A stretch of DNA of 64,000 bases from Locusta migratoria. Lineage: Eukaryota; Arthropoda; Insecta; Orthoptera; Acrididae. The notes below the pieces were generated by a model that was given only the letters and a program-made list of their open reading frames with translations, was not told the DNA's origin and made no database searches. Position numbers and translations under genes: made by a program. The stretch spans positions 477,241,150-477,305,149 of the forward strand of contig CM048748.1 of the NCBI GenBank assembly GCA_026315105.1, in the 5' to 3' direction. The number at the start of each line of letters is the position of its first letter. Position 1 is the stretch's first letter. Shown piece after piece: positions 1 to 10,895 of this stretch.

Positions 1-995
1 GCGCAAGTCGGTTGAGCGTCGTCTTCGACAAAAGCCCTGTAGCAGCGCGTCACACCAGGGGGACACAAAGCAGACGTCATACACCGCTTTGTTTTGTGAC
101 GCTATACACGGACAGGGACATTTAAGTCCCGTTGGGCAAGAGAGGGTTAAGCCATTAGCATTTCTAATTAATTGATAGGGCTTAGCAGGTACACAATTGA
201 ACACAAATAGATAAATTTCTGTTCTAAATGACAAAGTTGCATGGCACGCGGTGCGTTGCCAAGCTAGGCGCGCTATGGATGCTCCGTCAAGTTTACTGAC
301 CATTACGCCGATTTTAACCATCTTCCAGTAAAAGCCACTCTTAGGGCCCATCATTAAGTCAACATAGTAAAATTAACAGAGTGCCGAACTGTTTGTTTTG
401 CGGCTAAGTTTCGATGCCCACTACTTCCTTTATTTAAATTTACATAATACTTTCCAAGGTTAAACTTTTAATTACGAAATTCGTACTGGCTTCATCATTT
501 CAGTTTATATACGTGGAATCAGCACACTCGTTTCAGTTGATAATGGTAATTAATCTATTTTGCTATTTATTGAAGTTTAGAATGGAAAATATTTTCAAAA
601 ATTCTACCAATTATCTGAGAAAGTTACATAACATTTATTTTGGGTGATCATAGTTAAGACACATGATGTTCACACCATCCACGAAAAAGAGCTCTGAAAA
701 TTAATGCTGTACGACTGAATACGTTTTAATGGTAACTTCTCTTGACGATAACTATTCGTGTTGGAAGTAATTCAGGAACAGTGAAATGCTTTAGTAAATT
801 TAAATTTAGTAATTATAACGGAAGGATGTATAAGAGAAAAATAACAAATTACATAGTAGGCGCTATGGAACCTGGATCGTTTTCCTAAATTGACTGTCTT
901 CACTGCCGGTGATATTGCACAGCGTCGTCCGCTCTAGGACCAAAATGGCGGCTCCGTAAAAAACATTGGTATCCACACCTCCCCTCTGTAGATTT
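1..995. other. Intergenic/intronic, nothing recognised
   Basis: AT-rich, stop-rich sequence with no reading frame resembling a known protein, no tRNA-like box pair and no clear terminal repeats. Unrecognised old repeats may be present. Confidence 0.5.
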
Positions 996-1112
996 TGTTC
1001 AAATGTTTTTAAATATTAACAGCTCGGTTACTAGTCCGTAGCTTACAAACTACTTAAACTATGGTAAACTAACCTAAGGGCAGTTCAAACTCCCATGCCC
1101 GTAGGGCGAACG
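996..1112 (-). repeat. tRNA-derived SINE relic, subfamily B
   Basis: The stretch shares the order of blocks CAAATGTTT, AGTCCGTAGCTTACAAAC, TACTTAAACT, GGTAAACTAACCTAAGG and CCCATGCCC with better copies at 17707-17890 and 24451-24653. The tRNA-like head is missing or badly mutated after the CCCATGCCC block, so it is a degenerate minus-strand copy. Confidence 0.6.
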
Positions 1113-1786
1113 GCCGCACGCACCGCAGCACGGCGCCCCAATGCGCACGGCTACTCCGCCGTGGCTGTAGGTTTTGCGTAGTACTACCCTATCCTACGTC
1201 GGCGGCTACCCGCAAGCTGCTTCTGCTCTGCGGGATAGCCAGAACTTGAGTCCCCAGGCGCAGCTGTACTTACCGAGTTGCACGGTTGGGTGTAGGCAGA
1301 TTGCACGTCCTCAGTGTCTCTGGGCATGCAGCACAGTAGGGGCCGACTGGCCCGCTGGCACATCGAGCGACAAACAAGTTTTGTTCGCGACTGCGTAATA
1401 CACAACGTTAACTGCGATTGAGTAAAGTTGGAAATGTGAAACCAGCCGCGGTTCGAACCCGGGTCTCGTGCCTGCTTGGCAGGTGCCCTGCCGCTACATT
1501 ACTGGCAGCACAGCGACCGTCACAACTGCACGGTCTGCTCTGGCTCGTCTCCAGCTAGGTACAAACCGTCACCACAGTCCTTCCCTCCAGTGTTCGAACT
1601 CGTGCTTCTTCTTCACACTGAGCACTGGACCAGTGACGGACAGGCTGTGCCTCCGCAATTCAGACAGAATCATTTCCCGTCGCTTGATTCCCGCTGCTTT
1701 GCAAGCGTAGACAGGATGGTCTGCATTGATCGTTTCTATTTCTAAGAATAAATTTTCATATATTTAGCTTTAAAAATGCTATCCTA
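1113..1786. other. Unrecognised stretch with an isolated B-box-like site
   Basis: Moderately GC-rich around 1120-1700. GGTTCGAACCC near 1451 matches a pol III B box, but no A box or cloverleaf could be placed upstream, so it is at most a tRNA-like relic. Short open frames here have no recognisable motif. Confidence 0.35.
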
Positions 1787-2060
1787 ATCAAGTATTCCCA
1801 TACAACTTGCCACCCCCTATTGCATCACTGATGGCAGAATTCAAAACATCTCGAAAAACGTGTTTTAAATTCTAACCGTGGTTCTAAATCCAAAATTTCA
1901 ATGAAAAATATAAATCAGAAGTTTTGTATTTCTTGGTTCAGAAAATTTGCTGAGTACCAACGTATTTTCAAAAAACCGTTCATCCCCTATTTCACTCCCT
2001 TATGGATGGCAATATCGAAAAATCGCTGATGCCTACTGTGAAAGATAAACAACGTCCACA
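1787..2060 (-). repeat. Unclassified interspersed repeat, copy 1
   Basis: Reverse-complement match to 37985-38400. Shared blocks include TACCAACGTATTTTCAAAAA, GGCAATATCGAAAAATCG, AAATACAAAACTTC (in the opposite sense here) and a CCATNNATNNNGCAATAGGGG-type motif that occurs twice in the longer copy. There is no coding content, tRNA-like head or clear TIR. It is probably a non-autonomous element with internal subrepeats. Confidence 0.65.
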
Positions 2061-2203
2061 AATTCAATATATCGGGACAGATCTGCGTTGTGCTCAGTAT
2101 CTGGATGTTTGTTGATTTGAACCTGAACAATCTTCGGTGACCAACAGTTTGAATTATAGTGGAAATATATATATCTGTAACGGATCATGCATCCAGAACT
2201 GAT

Positions 2204-2262
2204 GTTGTTGTTTGTATGTTTTAGGGGGACAAAACTACGGAGGTCATCAGTCCCCCGCATCC
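2204..2262 (-). repeat. SINE-tail relic
   Basis: GGGGGACAAAACTACGGAGG followed by TCATCAGTCCCC resembles in the opposite orientation the GGGACTGATGACCTAGC tail at 16487-16555. The tRNA-like head is absent. Confidence 0.4.
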
Positions 2263-2489
2263 AGAACCGAAACTCATACTTTCAGTTCGCGAAGTGAGAA
2301 GCCCCTTATTTTTATTAAAGTTACAGCGTGCTGTTCATCACGAGTGTTCGTTGCGTCGTGCTGACAGTTGCAACTGACATTTGGTTTTTTCCACTGAAAT
2401 GGTATTCAATGAAAATTAAGCCCACATACATATACCCACAAACAGATATAAAAATATTACCAATTCTGTACACACTGAAGGAGATACTA

Positions 2490-2992
2490 AAAAATTGTAT
2501 GTTAGAAATTGTAAAAACTTAGTTATACTGAGATTTAACATCAATTTGTTTTGTAGAAGCTAGGAACTGCATTATTTAATACTGTGTTAGTTTTACAAAC
2601 AACTTCCTTCATTACCAAGCTGTTATCATCAGAAAAGAAAAGTACTTTACAAACACCTGTTATAGTTGAAGGCAGATCATTTATATAAGGAAAAAACAGC
2701 AGTGGTCCCAAAACCGATCCCTGGGGAGCCCACACTTAAGCATGCCCTCTCGTGATTGTAAATGTTTCAAATGTTTCTATAGCTTATGGGACTTAACTAC
2801 AGAGTCATCATCAGTCCCTAAACTTACAAACTACTTATGAACTAGCTAACACTAAGGACGGCACAAATATCCATGCCCGAGGGGGGATTCGAACCCCCGA
2901 CCGTAGAGGCCGCGCAGACCGTCACTGGAGCGCCTCAGTCCCCTCGGACACCACGGCCGGCTCGTGATTGTACGTCACAGCCATTTGCCACT
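2490..2992 (-). mobile_element. Non-LTR retrotransposon relic (RT palm fragment)
   Basis: The minus-strand translation of 2541-2735 contains PQGSVLGPLLFFPYINDLPS and a degraded catalytic box read as FSDD, the reverse transcriptase palm. The sequence aligns over its length with 3900-4180 of the longer copy downstream, including non-coding differences, so both belong to one LINE family. It is interrupted by a SINE at 2761-2960; LINE sequence resumes directly after the second target duplication (CGTCACAGCCATTT, compare 4168). Confidence 0.8.
2761..2960 (-). mobile_element. tRNA-derived SINE, subfamily A, full length
   Basis: On the minus strand it has a head GCCGGCCGTGGTGTCCGAGG (A-box region), a B box GGGGGTTCGAATCCCCC, then CTCGGGCATGGATATTTG, a conserved body with GGGACTGATGA and a tail ending in AAACATTTGAAACATT. 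It is flanked by an exact 12-bp target duplication CTCGTGATTGTA at 2749-2760 and 2961-2972, so the boundaries are certain. The head resembles Leu/Ser tRNA. It must be mobilised by a LINE; it has no coding capacity. Confidence 0.95.
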
Positions 2993-3129
2993 ATTTAAGT
3001 TCCAACCCTCGTATATAAGGAATTTGTAGTTTGCTCGAGTATTCGAGGAGTTTTTTCGTCACACAGTTGGAGCCTAAATGGATGGAGCCCATCTCGTGAC
3101 TTCCCTCGGTCAGACAACACGTCTCCGGA

Positions 3130-3660
3130 ATTTCGCCGGCAGAGTTGGGCTTCGCTCCGTACCGTACATGTCGCTGTCAGCTGTGTAGACGTAGGAGACG
3201 AGGCGCCGGGCGAAGAAGAAGAAGGGCTGTGACGTCACCGCGGCAGTCTGACAAAGCGCCGGCAGCCAGAAGGAAGGAAGGAGGAAGTAGGAGGGAGTGG
3301 AGCCTGGCAGACAGCGTCATTGTCTGCGCCTGGCGCTCTCGTCGGCACTTCTTGCGGCCGGCCAAGTCTCCGGCGGGCTTAGCGGCCGGCGCGGCGCTGC
3401 AGCTCGCAAACAAATCCCCTGCAGGCGAGCGCTGGGGACTCCATTAGCTGCCTGGCAGAGGAAAGCCCCGCCGTGACGTCACGTCACTGGCTCTGGCGCC
3501 GTTCTGTTCCGCCTGCCCCTTTGCCCCGCCCGAGAGTTCCCGAGGAAACTCGGCTGGCGAGCTGGTCGACCCTGCTGTGCGCCAAGTGTTCGGCTACCAC
3601 GACGGACGATCGGACAGGAAGGCGCAGTGAAAGGTGGAAACACTACACTTTGTAACTGAA
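3130..3660. promoter_or_regulatory. GC- and CpG-rich block with two CRE palindromes
   Basis: This block is far richer in G+C and CpG than its flanks. It holds two exact TGACGTCA palindromes, the binding site of CREB/ATF bZIP factors, at 3230-3237 and 3474-3481, the second followed at once by CGTCA. A TATATAAGG string lies at 3013-3021. These could mark a promoter or first-exon region, but no exon, splice site or transcript can be shown. The open frames in both strands here are what GC-rich DNA gives by chance. Confidence 0.25.
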
Positions 3661-3750
3661 GGGTTTGGTGCAAGAAGGAGGCAGCTCCACTATTGCCAGT
3701 TTCTAGCAAAAAAAAGATTTCACCAAACCGAAAGAACTTTCACCCTTGTT

Positions 3751-4149
3751 TTAGGCTATGTGGTATCTAACACTACGGACGACAATACACATAACTATAC
3801 TGTCTATATGAATACCTAGAAACTTGAACTGTTCAGTCTCACTTATCATATGCCCATTATGTGTAATCAAAATGGCAGATTTCGTCATATTATGTGTTAG
3901 AAATTGTAAAAACTTAGTTTTACTGTGATTTAACATCAACTTGTTTTCTACTAGCCATGAAGTTATCTCTTGAACTGCATTATTTGATACTGTGTCAATA
4001 TTACGAGCAACATCCTTCACTACCAAGTTGGTATCATCAGCAAACAAAAATTTTTTATATTCACCTGTTATACTCGAAGGCATAACATTTATATAAATAA
4101 GAAACAGCAATGGTCCCAAAAGAGACCCCTGGGGCAACCCACACTTCAT
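3751..4149 (-). pseudogene. LINE reverse transcriptase, palm/thumb part
   Basis: The translation holds GLPQGSLLGPLLFLIYIN, then FLFADDTNLVV with the catalytic FADD box, then LNHSKTKFLQF and FKFLGIHID, in the order seen in non-LTR reverse transcriptases. These residues bind metal and catalyse target-primed reverse transcription. The frame is closed at both ends and the downstream half of the enzyme is absent, so this is a fragment. The first 40 or so bases of the interval may be flanking DNA. Confidence 0.8.
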
Positions 4150-4320
4150 TGTGCCCCATTGCGATTATACGTCATAGCCATTTAGTACACTGCGGAGAAT
4201 TTCCTTCTGTTGTCTATTATTAAAGTAAGAGGTGAACCAGATGTGAGCTACTCCCCGTATTCCATAAAGTTCCAACTTCTGCAACAATATTTTGTTATCA
4301 ACACAATCAAACGATTTTGG

Positions 4321-4502
4321 GCCGGCTGCGGTGGCCGAGGTGACTGAGGCGCTCCAGTCACGGTCAGCACAGCCACTAAGGTCGGGGGTTCGAATCCCCC
4401 CTCCGGCATGGATAGTTCGTAAGTAGTTCATAAGTAGTTTGTAAGTTTAGGGACTGATGACCCCGTAGTTACGTCCCATAAGCTTTACAACCATTTGATT
4501 TG
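4321..4502 (+). mobile_element. tRNA-derived SINE, subfamily A
   Basis: Head GCCGGCTGCGGTGGCCGAGG, B box GGGGGTTCGAATCCCCC. It is flanked by an exact 12-bp duplication AAACGATTTTGG at 4309-4320 and 4503-4514, inside the RT region of the surrounding LINE. It is younger than that LINE. The ATATTTGTGCCGTCCTTAGT block is shortened compared with other copies. Confidence 0.95.
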
Positions 4503-4698
4503 AAACGATTTTGGTAAATCAAAGATGACGCCTAATGTCCGTAGCCTCTTATTTAACCCATCAAGTGCCTCACAGAGAAATGAAAATATAGCATTTTCAA
4601 TTGTCAAACCACATCTAAAACCAAACTGTACGTTTGACAAAAAATTAAGTGAACTGAAATGACCAATTAATCTTGAATATACAGCTTTTTCAATAACT

Positions 4699-5142
4699 TT
4701 AGAAAAAGCCCGATGGCATAGAAATAGGTCTATAGTTGTCTACATGATCCCTTTCTCCTTTTTTATAAAGTGGTTTCACTACTGAGTACTTTAATTTGTC
4801 AGGAAACTGACCATTCTGAAAGGAAAAATTAGAAATAAGGCTTAGTACTGGGCTAACACATGGAGAACAGTACTTTAGAATTCTGCTAGATACCACATCA
4901 TATCCACAAGAGTCCTTAGTCTTTAGTGATTTAATTATTGACTCAATCTCCCCTATGGAAGTATCATGAAAGACCATTTCAGGTAACAGCCTCGGAAAGG
5001 CTTTTTCTAAAAATGTTATCTGATTACCTGTAGAAACTAGGTTTTTGTTTAGTTCCCCTGCTATATTCAGAAAGTGATTATTGAATATTGCACATATGTC
5101 TAACGTGTCAGTAACAGAAACATTCCTACTACGCACTGACAT
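4699..5142 (-). pseudogene. LINE reverse transcriptase, N-terminal part
   Basis: The translation has a conserved pre-finger region (IFNNHFLNIAGELN) and ends in SVVKPLYKKGERDHVDNYRP, the finger motif around the invariant NYRPIS. The following palm region lies at 4165-4690 in other frames. It stands between the endonuclease linker and the palm, as expected for one broken LINE ORF2. Confidence 0.75.
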
Positions 5143-5441
5143 TATATGTTCTACCTGCTGCTGCTGACCACACTTCCTTCACGACTGACCAGATAGTTTT
5201 AATTTTACCCCGAAATTTTGCAATTATTTTTGCATACCACATAGTATTTCATTCTTAATGACATTTTTCAGAACCTTACAGTACTGTTTGTAATGAGCTA
5301 CTGCATCTTCATTCTGACTGCTTCTAACATTTTGATACAACTCCCGCTTAGTTCTACATGATACTCTTATCCCATTTGTCAGCCACCCTGGCTGTCTATT
5401 ACTGGAAGTACCCTGTTTTGAGCGTTCTAACTTTAGCAACT

Positions 5442-6092
5442 TTAAAACAGCATAAGAAATGTGTTCAGAAAAGCATTATATATATCATTAGCACTATAAT
5501 CATCCTGCCATTCTTGTTCCTTAATTAGGTTTAAAAAGGTCCCAATTGCAACTGGATTAACTTTTCTGAGTAGTTGATATTTATGTTTAACATTTGTTTG
5601 AGAATAAATACTTTTTATAATTAAAATTTGGGCATCGTGGTCTGTGAGGCCATTTATTATTCTGCTGACAGAGTGCCCCTCTAATAATGAAGAATGAACA
5701 AAAATATTGTCAATGGTAGAACTGCTATTTCCTTGCACTCTCGTTGGAAAAAATACTGTTTGCATCATGTTATAGGAATTAAATAGATCTAACAGCTGAC
5801 TTTTTCTTGAGCTATCAACTATACAATTAATGTTGAAATCTCCACAAACAATTAACTTTTTATACTTTCTATACAGTGAACCCAGAACCAATTTTAGCTT
5901 GGGCAGAAACATTTTAAAATCTGGGGACTTATAAGTAACAACAATTACTAGTTTGGTTCCATTAACATTAACAACTCCTGCACAACATTCAAATATCTTT
6001 TCTCTGCAGTGTTTAGCAAAATCGATTGACCCCGACGAAAAAATGTTTTTTACATACATGGCCACTCCCCCACACTGCAAGGAATCCGCCAC
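5442..6092 (-). pseudogene. LINE APE-type endonuclease remnant
   Basis: The translation carries KLIVCGDFNINC (the GDFN active-site strand), SSTIDNIFV (the S-T-I-D-x-I motif) and LTDHDAQILI (the terminal S/T-D-H motif), in the right order and spacing for an apurinic-like endonuclease that nicks target DNA. The first strands with the catalytic Asn and Glu are not present. The open stretch of 216 codons is the longest of this LINE. In-frame continuity with 5224-5439 is nearly kept, so the element is only moderately old. Confidence 0.85.
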
Positions 6093-6100
6093 CGGAAGGT

Positions 6101-6896
6101 GTCATGCCTGTGAACGGTACCATATGAGGAGCGCACTCTTTATTCAGGTCGGGTTTTTCCATTCGACAGGAGCTTGTTTACCTGCAAAATGCGATGATGT
6201 AACAGATTTCGCCTCGCCTGAATACGCATCTCCTCTTCGGTATAGAGGAATTTTGAGAAGGAGACTGAGGAAGCTGCTTCTGCAGCACGGTACTTCCAAA
6301 ATAAATGACCCGCGTGTCGATAATAAATCCGCCGTCATATTTTGCCGTGCACTGGCCAGTCTCACAATGGAGATATATTCTCTGTTAGCCGCGGGCCCGG
6401 CAGTATTTTCCATCCCGGAAATATACGATGCTACAGGGTTCTTACCGATGTGGTAGATTCGCTCATTTGTCGAACCGAATGTATCCGATGGATTAAACCT
6501 GTGAGCGAACAGCAGTCGAGCCCGCATCCTTGCATTTCACTCGCAATTCCTGTTAAAGATGGAAGTGAATTCAAGTTACGCCGAGTCACAACACTTTTTT
6601 TTTTCTTTTGCGTAAAATTACACTTGTAGCCACTTTGAAAGTGGGTACGGTGGTCTGTGTCGTCCTACAGAAAATGCTTCTCATTCCATGAGGGGATTTC
6701 CTGTTCTGCAGTACGATCCATACCAGATATGGAAGAAAATGCATTATGTTCATCGTCCGGAAAAACTGGTATACAACTACATATCCATATCTTGCGTAAT
6801 GTATAATATTTTTCAAGCAATAGGTCAGTTCAAACTAAGAAATGATTCTTAAAATTTTGAACATAGACGCTATTGTCAGCGACCGTTAAAACGTGA
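6101..6896. other. Unrecognised stretch
   Basis: Open frames on both strands at 5953-6456 and 6144-6527 overlap in antisense and show no domain. The frame on the plus strand simply runs through the opposite strand of the LINE endonuclease. I see nothing I can name here. Confidence 0.4.
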
Positions 6897-7192
6897 AAGG
6901 ATAAAAATGCACCCCTCGGCCGCAAAATTAAAATTATTTAACCTGGTTTCGGCAATAGCTATGGTTGCCTGATGACAGTCTGATGCCCCCGAGCAGACGC
7001 GCGCCCCATAGTGGCTAGCTCTTTCTAAAAGTTTCTTTTTACATTTTGTGACGTAAGCTTAACAGCTGATTTGTAACTTTTATTGTGTGACTTGTTTTAA
7101 TTTATAATTTTTGATGAAGGCAATCATAGTTATTTCTGAAACCAGGTTAGATACCTTTAATTTTGCGACCGAGGGATGCATTTTTATCCCTT
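6897..7192. mobile_element. Foldback MITE with long terminal inverted repeats
   Basis: The left end reads GGATAAAAATGCACCCCTCG and the right end is its near complement, CGAGGGATGCATTTTTATCC. The complementarity runs about 75 bp inward on both sides (through AACCTGGTTTCGGCAATAGC and its partner around 7120-7150) at roughly 80 % identity by eye, leaving about 140 bp between the arms. No coding content. The target duplication could not be fixed. Confidence 0.75.
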
Positions 7193-7284
7193 GACGAAAT
7201 GATTCATCAGTTTTTCAAGATCAGCTTATTATTTCCTGAACCACTGCCAAGAGGGTAACGAGTTTCTAATACAGTCGCTCCAGT

Positions 7285-8510
7285 CTCCAGCTCTACATCT
7301 AAATCTACACAAATACTCCGTCAGTCATATTGAAGTCCATGGGGCGGTGCGTTCATCGAACCGCTTTTGTGATATTTCTCTACATTTCCATTTTCTAATA
7401 GCGCGGGAGAAAAAGGAACACATGAATCTTTCAATTTTCGATCTGATTTCTATTTTTTTTATTAAGATAATAATCTCTCACTATATAGCTGGGTGCTAAA
7501 AATATATATTCGCATTCAGAAGAAAACTTTTTGACAAAATTTGGAGATAAATCTAGCCACAAAGAATAATAACTTCCTTTCAATGACTCCCACCCCAATT
7601 CGTGCATCATTTCCGTGCGTGACAGTCTCTCGCGCATATCGAGATAATACGAAGCGAGCTGCCCTTCTCTGAACATTATCTACTTGGTCCATCTGTCTCA
7701 CCTGGTTCGGATCATTTCCTTTACACTCTCTCCCCTGTATCGAGATAATAAAAAACGAGCTGCCCTCTTTTAACTTTCTCTACATCGTCCATCAGTCTCG
7801 CCTTGTGTACATCCCACAATGCGCAGCAATACAACAGAACTCACAAGTGTATTGTAGGCAGTTTCTGTGGTAGAAATGATGCAGTTTCTAAGTGTTCTGC
7901 GGACGTAACGTAGTTTTTGGTTCGCATTCCCTACAACATTAACTGTGTGTTCATTCCAATATAAGTTGTTAGTAATTGTTATTCCTAGGTAATTAGTTGA
8001 ATTTGCCACTTGTATATTTGACTGATTTATCGCGTAAATGATGTTTAACGGGTTTCTTTTACTGCCAATACGGATGACTTCACACTTTTCATTGTTTAGG
8101 GTCAATTGCCCATTTTAGCACCTTGCAGGTAACTTATCTAAATCAGTTTTCTGTTGCTTTTGATCTTCTGGTGACTTAAGGAGCCGATAGCATCATCGGC
8201 GAACAGTCTAAGCAAGTTCCCCCACATAGTCTCCCACATCGCTTATAACGCCTCCCTGTGGAACGCGAGGCATCATTCCTGTTTTTGGTCCATGACTTTC
8301 CGTCAATTACAACGTTCTTTTCCGACGCGAATCCTTGGCTATATTCCGTTATTAGAAGACGCTTGTGAAGTGCAGTTGCAAAATCCCTCCCGGAAATCGA
8401 GAAATATGGATTCTATTTGAGATTTCTTGTCGATAGCACTCATCAGTTCATATGAGTAAAGAGTTGTGTTTGACAAGTTTACGGTAAACTGAACTTGCGA
8501 GCGAATGCTC
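7285..8510 (-). mobile_element. LINE relic, 3' half, (GATGTA)n-tailed family
   Basis: The minus-strand translation contains MTLNNEKCEVIRIGSKRNP, NYLGITITN, the thumb region LRYVRRTLRNC and further on VQRRAARFVLSRYAR, the C-terminal block of a Jockey-like ORF2. The non-coding 3' end at 7285-7330 is a decayed CTACATCTAAATCTACAC tail. The upstream part to about 8510 matches 58460-58870 in content (RT palm in other frames). About 100 bp around 7602-7700 are duplicated at 7712-7808 (both contain ATCGAGATAATA and GAGCTGCCC). Frameshifts make it inactive. Confidence 0.8.
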
Positions 8511-9364
8511 ACTCTGATAATATGTTAATCTGTCACTCTGGATGTTCAGATCTGGATAACGTACTGCACAACGTGACACGCAGATTATGAGATGTGCACA
8601 AACAACAGAACGGTAGTGTATGCTGCGCTACATTCGATTTTCTGAAAATTCTGGAATACGACACTTAAACCATGCATCGCAAATATTGCAGGAACGGAAA
8701 GTGCTGTTCATATGCCGTTGTCACAGAAAGATAGACAGGGGCTAATGCTGCGAGCAAATAAACATGTTTTTATAACACATATGAATTGTAGTTTTTGAGC
8801 AAACCTATACTTTTTTTTAAATGACCAACGCCAGTTGACATGAATATACTGAAAGTAGCGTAAATTAGAATGTCAGTGGAGTTTGTTGCAAGTCGTTTAC
8901 GAGATAATGGGGAAACGTTTCCACAGTAACACTTGTCCATTACCCATGTTCGCACACGCGTAGGAAGAATACGCGTGCATGCGCTACTGCGTGGATTGTG
9001 ACCACTAAAGAGGCAAGTGAGTGTATCAGACTGTGTTCAGAATGACCACTGGCAGTGGCCATGCAGGTTTCCAGTGTAGTGTGGAAAGACCACTGCACAC
9101 GTGTTAGCATGTCGGGGGCGATGTCCGAGCAGGTTGCAGTAATACGCCGTTGCAAATTATCGGGTATGGTTTGTATGTCCTTACAGACAACTTCTTTCAG
9201 ATTTACTCACAGTAAAGAGTCTACAGCAATCAAATTCAGCGGCCGTACAGGCCTGAACGGCATCGTTTTGGTATCACAGGTTCCTCCTACTCTGCAGAGG
9301 AACGGCTGAAGCAACCGCAGGAGAATGTCTGTTAGCAGGCCGCGATTCCTGTGTGCGTTCAGTG
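8511..9364. other. Unrecognised stretch
   Basis: No domain, tRNA-like sequence or terminal repeat was recognised. The short open frames overlap on both strands. Confidence 0.4.
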
Positions 9365-10437
9365 TAGCGTCTATGAAAAAGGGGGCTATGAGCTGGCGGT
9401 CAATTAAAGTTGTGGGTGAAGAAATAAAAACATTGCTTTTTGCCGAAGTGATTGTAATTCTGTCAGAGATAGCAAAGGACCTGGAAGAGCAGTTAAACGG
9501 AATGGACGGTGTGTTGAAAGATGCATATAAGGTGATCGTGAACAAGAGCAAAACAGCCGGCCGCGGTGGCCGAGGGGACTGAGGCGCTTCAGTCACGGTC
9601 TGCACGGGCACTACGGTCGGGGGTTCGAATCCTCCCTCGGGCATGGATATTTGTGCCGTCCTAGTTCGTAAGTAGTTCATAAGTAGTTTGTAAGTTTAGG
9701 GACTGATGACCCCGTAGTTAAGTCCCATAGACTATACAAACATTTGCTTTTTTTTTTGACAAGAGCAAAACAAGGGTAATGGAGTGCAGTCTAAGAAAAT
9801 CAGGCGATGCTGAAGCAATTAGATTAGGAAAAGAAACAATGAAGGTGGTGGATGACCTTTGTTACTTGGGTAGTAAAATAACATGTTGGTCGCAGTACAG
9901 AGGATATAAAATACAGAATGACAATGGGAAGAAAAGCGTTTTTGAAAAACAGAAATTTGCTGACATAAAATATGAGTTAATGCGTAAGAAAGTCCTTTAT
10001 GAGGGCATTTGTGTGGAGTGTTGCTTTGTGTGGGAGTGAAACATGGACGATAAACATTGTGGACAGGAAGAGGATAGAAGCTTCTGAAATGTGGTGTTAC
10101 AGAAGAATGCTGAAGATTAGGTGGGAGGATCGCGTAACTAATGAGGAAGTACAGAGCAGAATTTGGGAAAAAAGGAATTTGTGGCACACCTTGACTAAAA
10201 GAAGGGATCGATTGGTAAGACACATTCTTAGACATCAAAGAATCGTGAATTTAGTATTGGATGAAAGTGTGTGGGACAAAAATCGCAGAGGGAGACCAAC
10301 AGATGAATATAGTCAGCAGATTCAAATAGATGTAGAGTGACATTCTTATGGGGAGGTGAAAAGGCTTGCTCAGAATAGAGTAAGGTCGAGAGCTGCATCA
10401 AACCAGTCTCCGGACTGAAGACCACAACAACAAAAAC
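9365..10437 (+). mobile_element. LINE relic, RT and C-terminal domain
   Basis: Plus-strand frames give a degraded palm box (LFAEVIVILSE, where a FADD box is expected), LEEQLNGMDGVLK, NKSKT, then VMECSLRKSGDAE, VDDLCYLGSKIT, ALCGSETWTIN, MWCYRRMLKIRW, RLVRHILRH and a Gly/Arg-rich RRGRP block. This is the palm-to-C-terminus order of an ORF2 often mis-annotated as an endonuclease-reverse transcriptase or craniofacial-development-like protein. The 3' end is GGACTGAAGACCACAACAAC. It is split by a SINE at 9556-9758. The loss of the catalytic Asp pair and the frameshifts show it is dead. Confidence 0.85.
9556..9758 (+). mobile_element. tRNA-derived SINE, subfamily A, full length
   Basis: Inserted in the LINE at the NKSKT codons; exact 14-bp duplication ACAAGAGCAAAACA at 9542-9555 and 9759-9772. 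The tail ends in a T-run, as at 59608-59832. Confidence 0.96.
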
Positions 10438-10895
10438 TGTCACTAAATAACATCTTGAGTATCCTGTCGTAATGCACATGTACCGAAAGTAACACGATTC
10501 TCATTATCGTTTCCTTTAAGTTCTTGATGGAGAGAGATGTGGCAGTGATGGAACCGAGAATGCGTAGCACACTTGCTTGCCTAATGCCACATGGATGTGT
10601 GCTGTATCGCGACAAATAACGTACATATCAACTACAAAAACAAGCATAACATTCATTTCCTCACTTCAGTTCTCACTTGATTTCTTCTGTCACGTTCTCT
10701 GGGTGTTACACTACCACATACACGAACTACTTGAAGAGATTTATAAATAAATGGTGAAATGGGACGCTTCTATCGGTATATGTTACCGCACACACCGCAC
10801 AATCCCTGACCGCATCGGCAAAACAAGTGTCACATAGAAAGATTTTCGCCGCGTGGAAATGGTCGTGCGATTTTAGGCATCATGTCATGGACATG
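10438..10895. other. Unrecognised stretch
   Basis: Nothing recognised. It begins at the 3' end of the preceding LINE and runs up to the start of the next LINE tail. Confidence 0.4.

Larger units (their letters stand above)
3790..6100 (-). mobile_element. 5'-truncated non-LTR retrotransposon with EN and RT remnants
   Basis: This is a LINE read right to left: an APE-type endonuclease remnant (5442-6092), a linker (5224-5439), the RT N-terminal part (4699-5142), and the RT palm to thumb (3790-4149 with bridging sequence at 4165-4690). A SINE sits at 4321-4502. Frames shift between segments, so it is dead. The endonuclease begins near its GGVAMYVKN block, so the N-terminal part is missing. The clade is probably Jockey/CR1-like, which was not tested. 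The relic at 2490-2992 is a second copy. Confidence 0.85.

Noticed and set aside
2761..2960. SINE heads read as functional tRNA genes
   Set aside because: Box A and B are present, but the acceptor stem does not close, the body and tail are shared by all copies and target duplications prove retroposition.
3145..3447. 100-codon plus-strand frame
   Set aside because: Arg/Ala-rich translation of a GC-rich block, with an equally long antisense frame; no domain or splice context.
5953..6456. 167-codon plus-strand frame
   Set aside because: Half of it is antisense to the LINE endonuclease; the rest has no recognisable domain.
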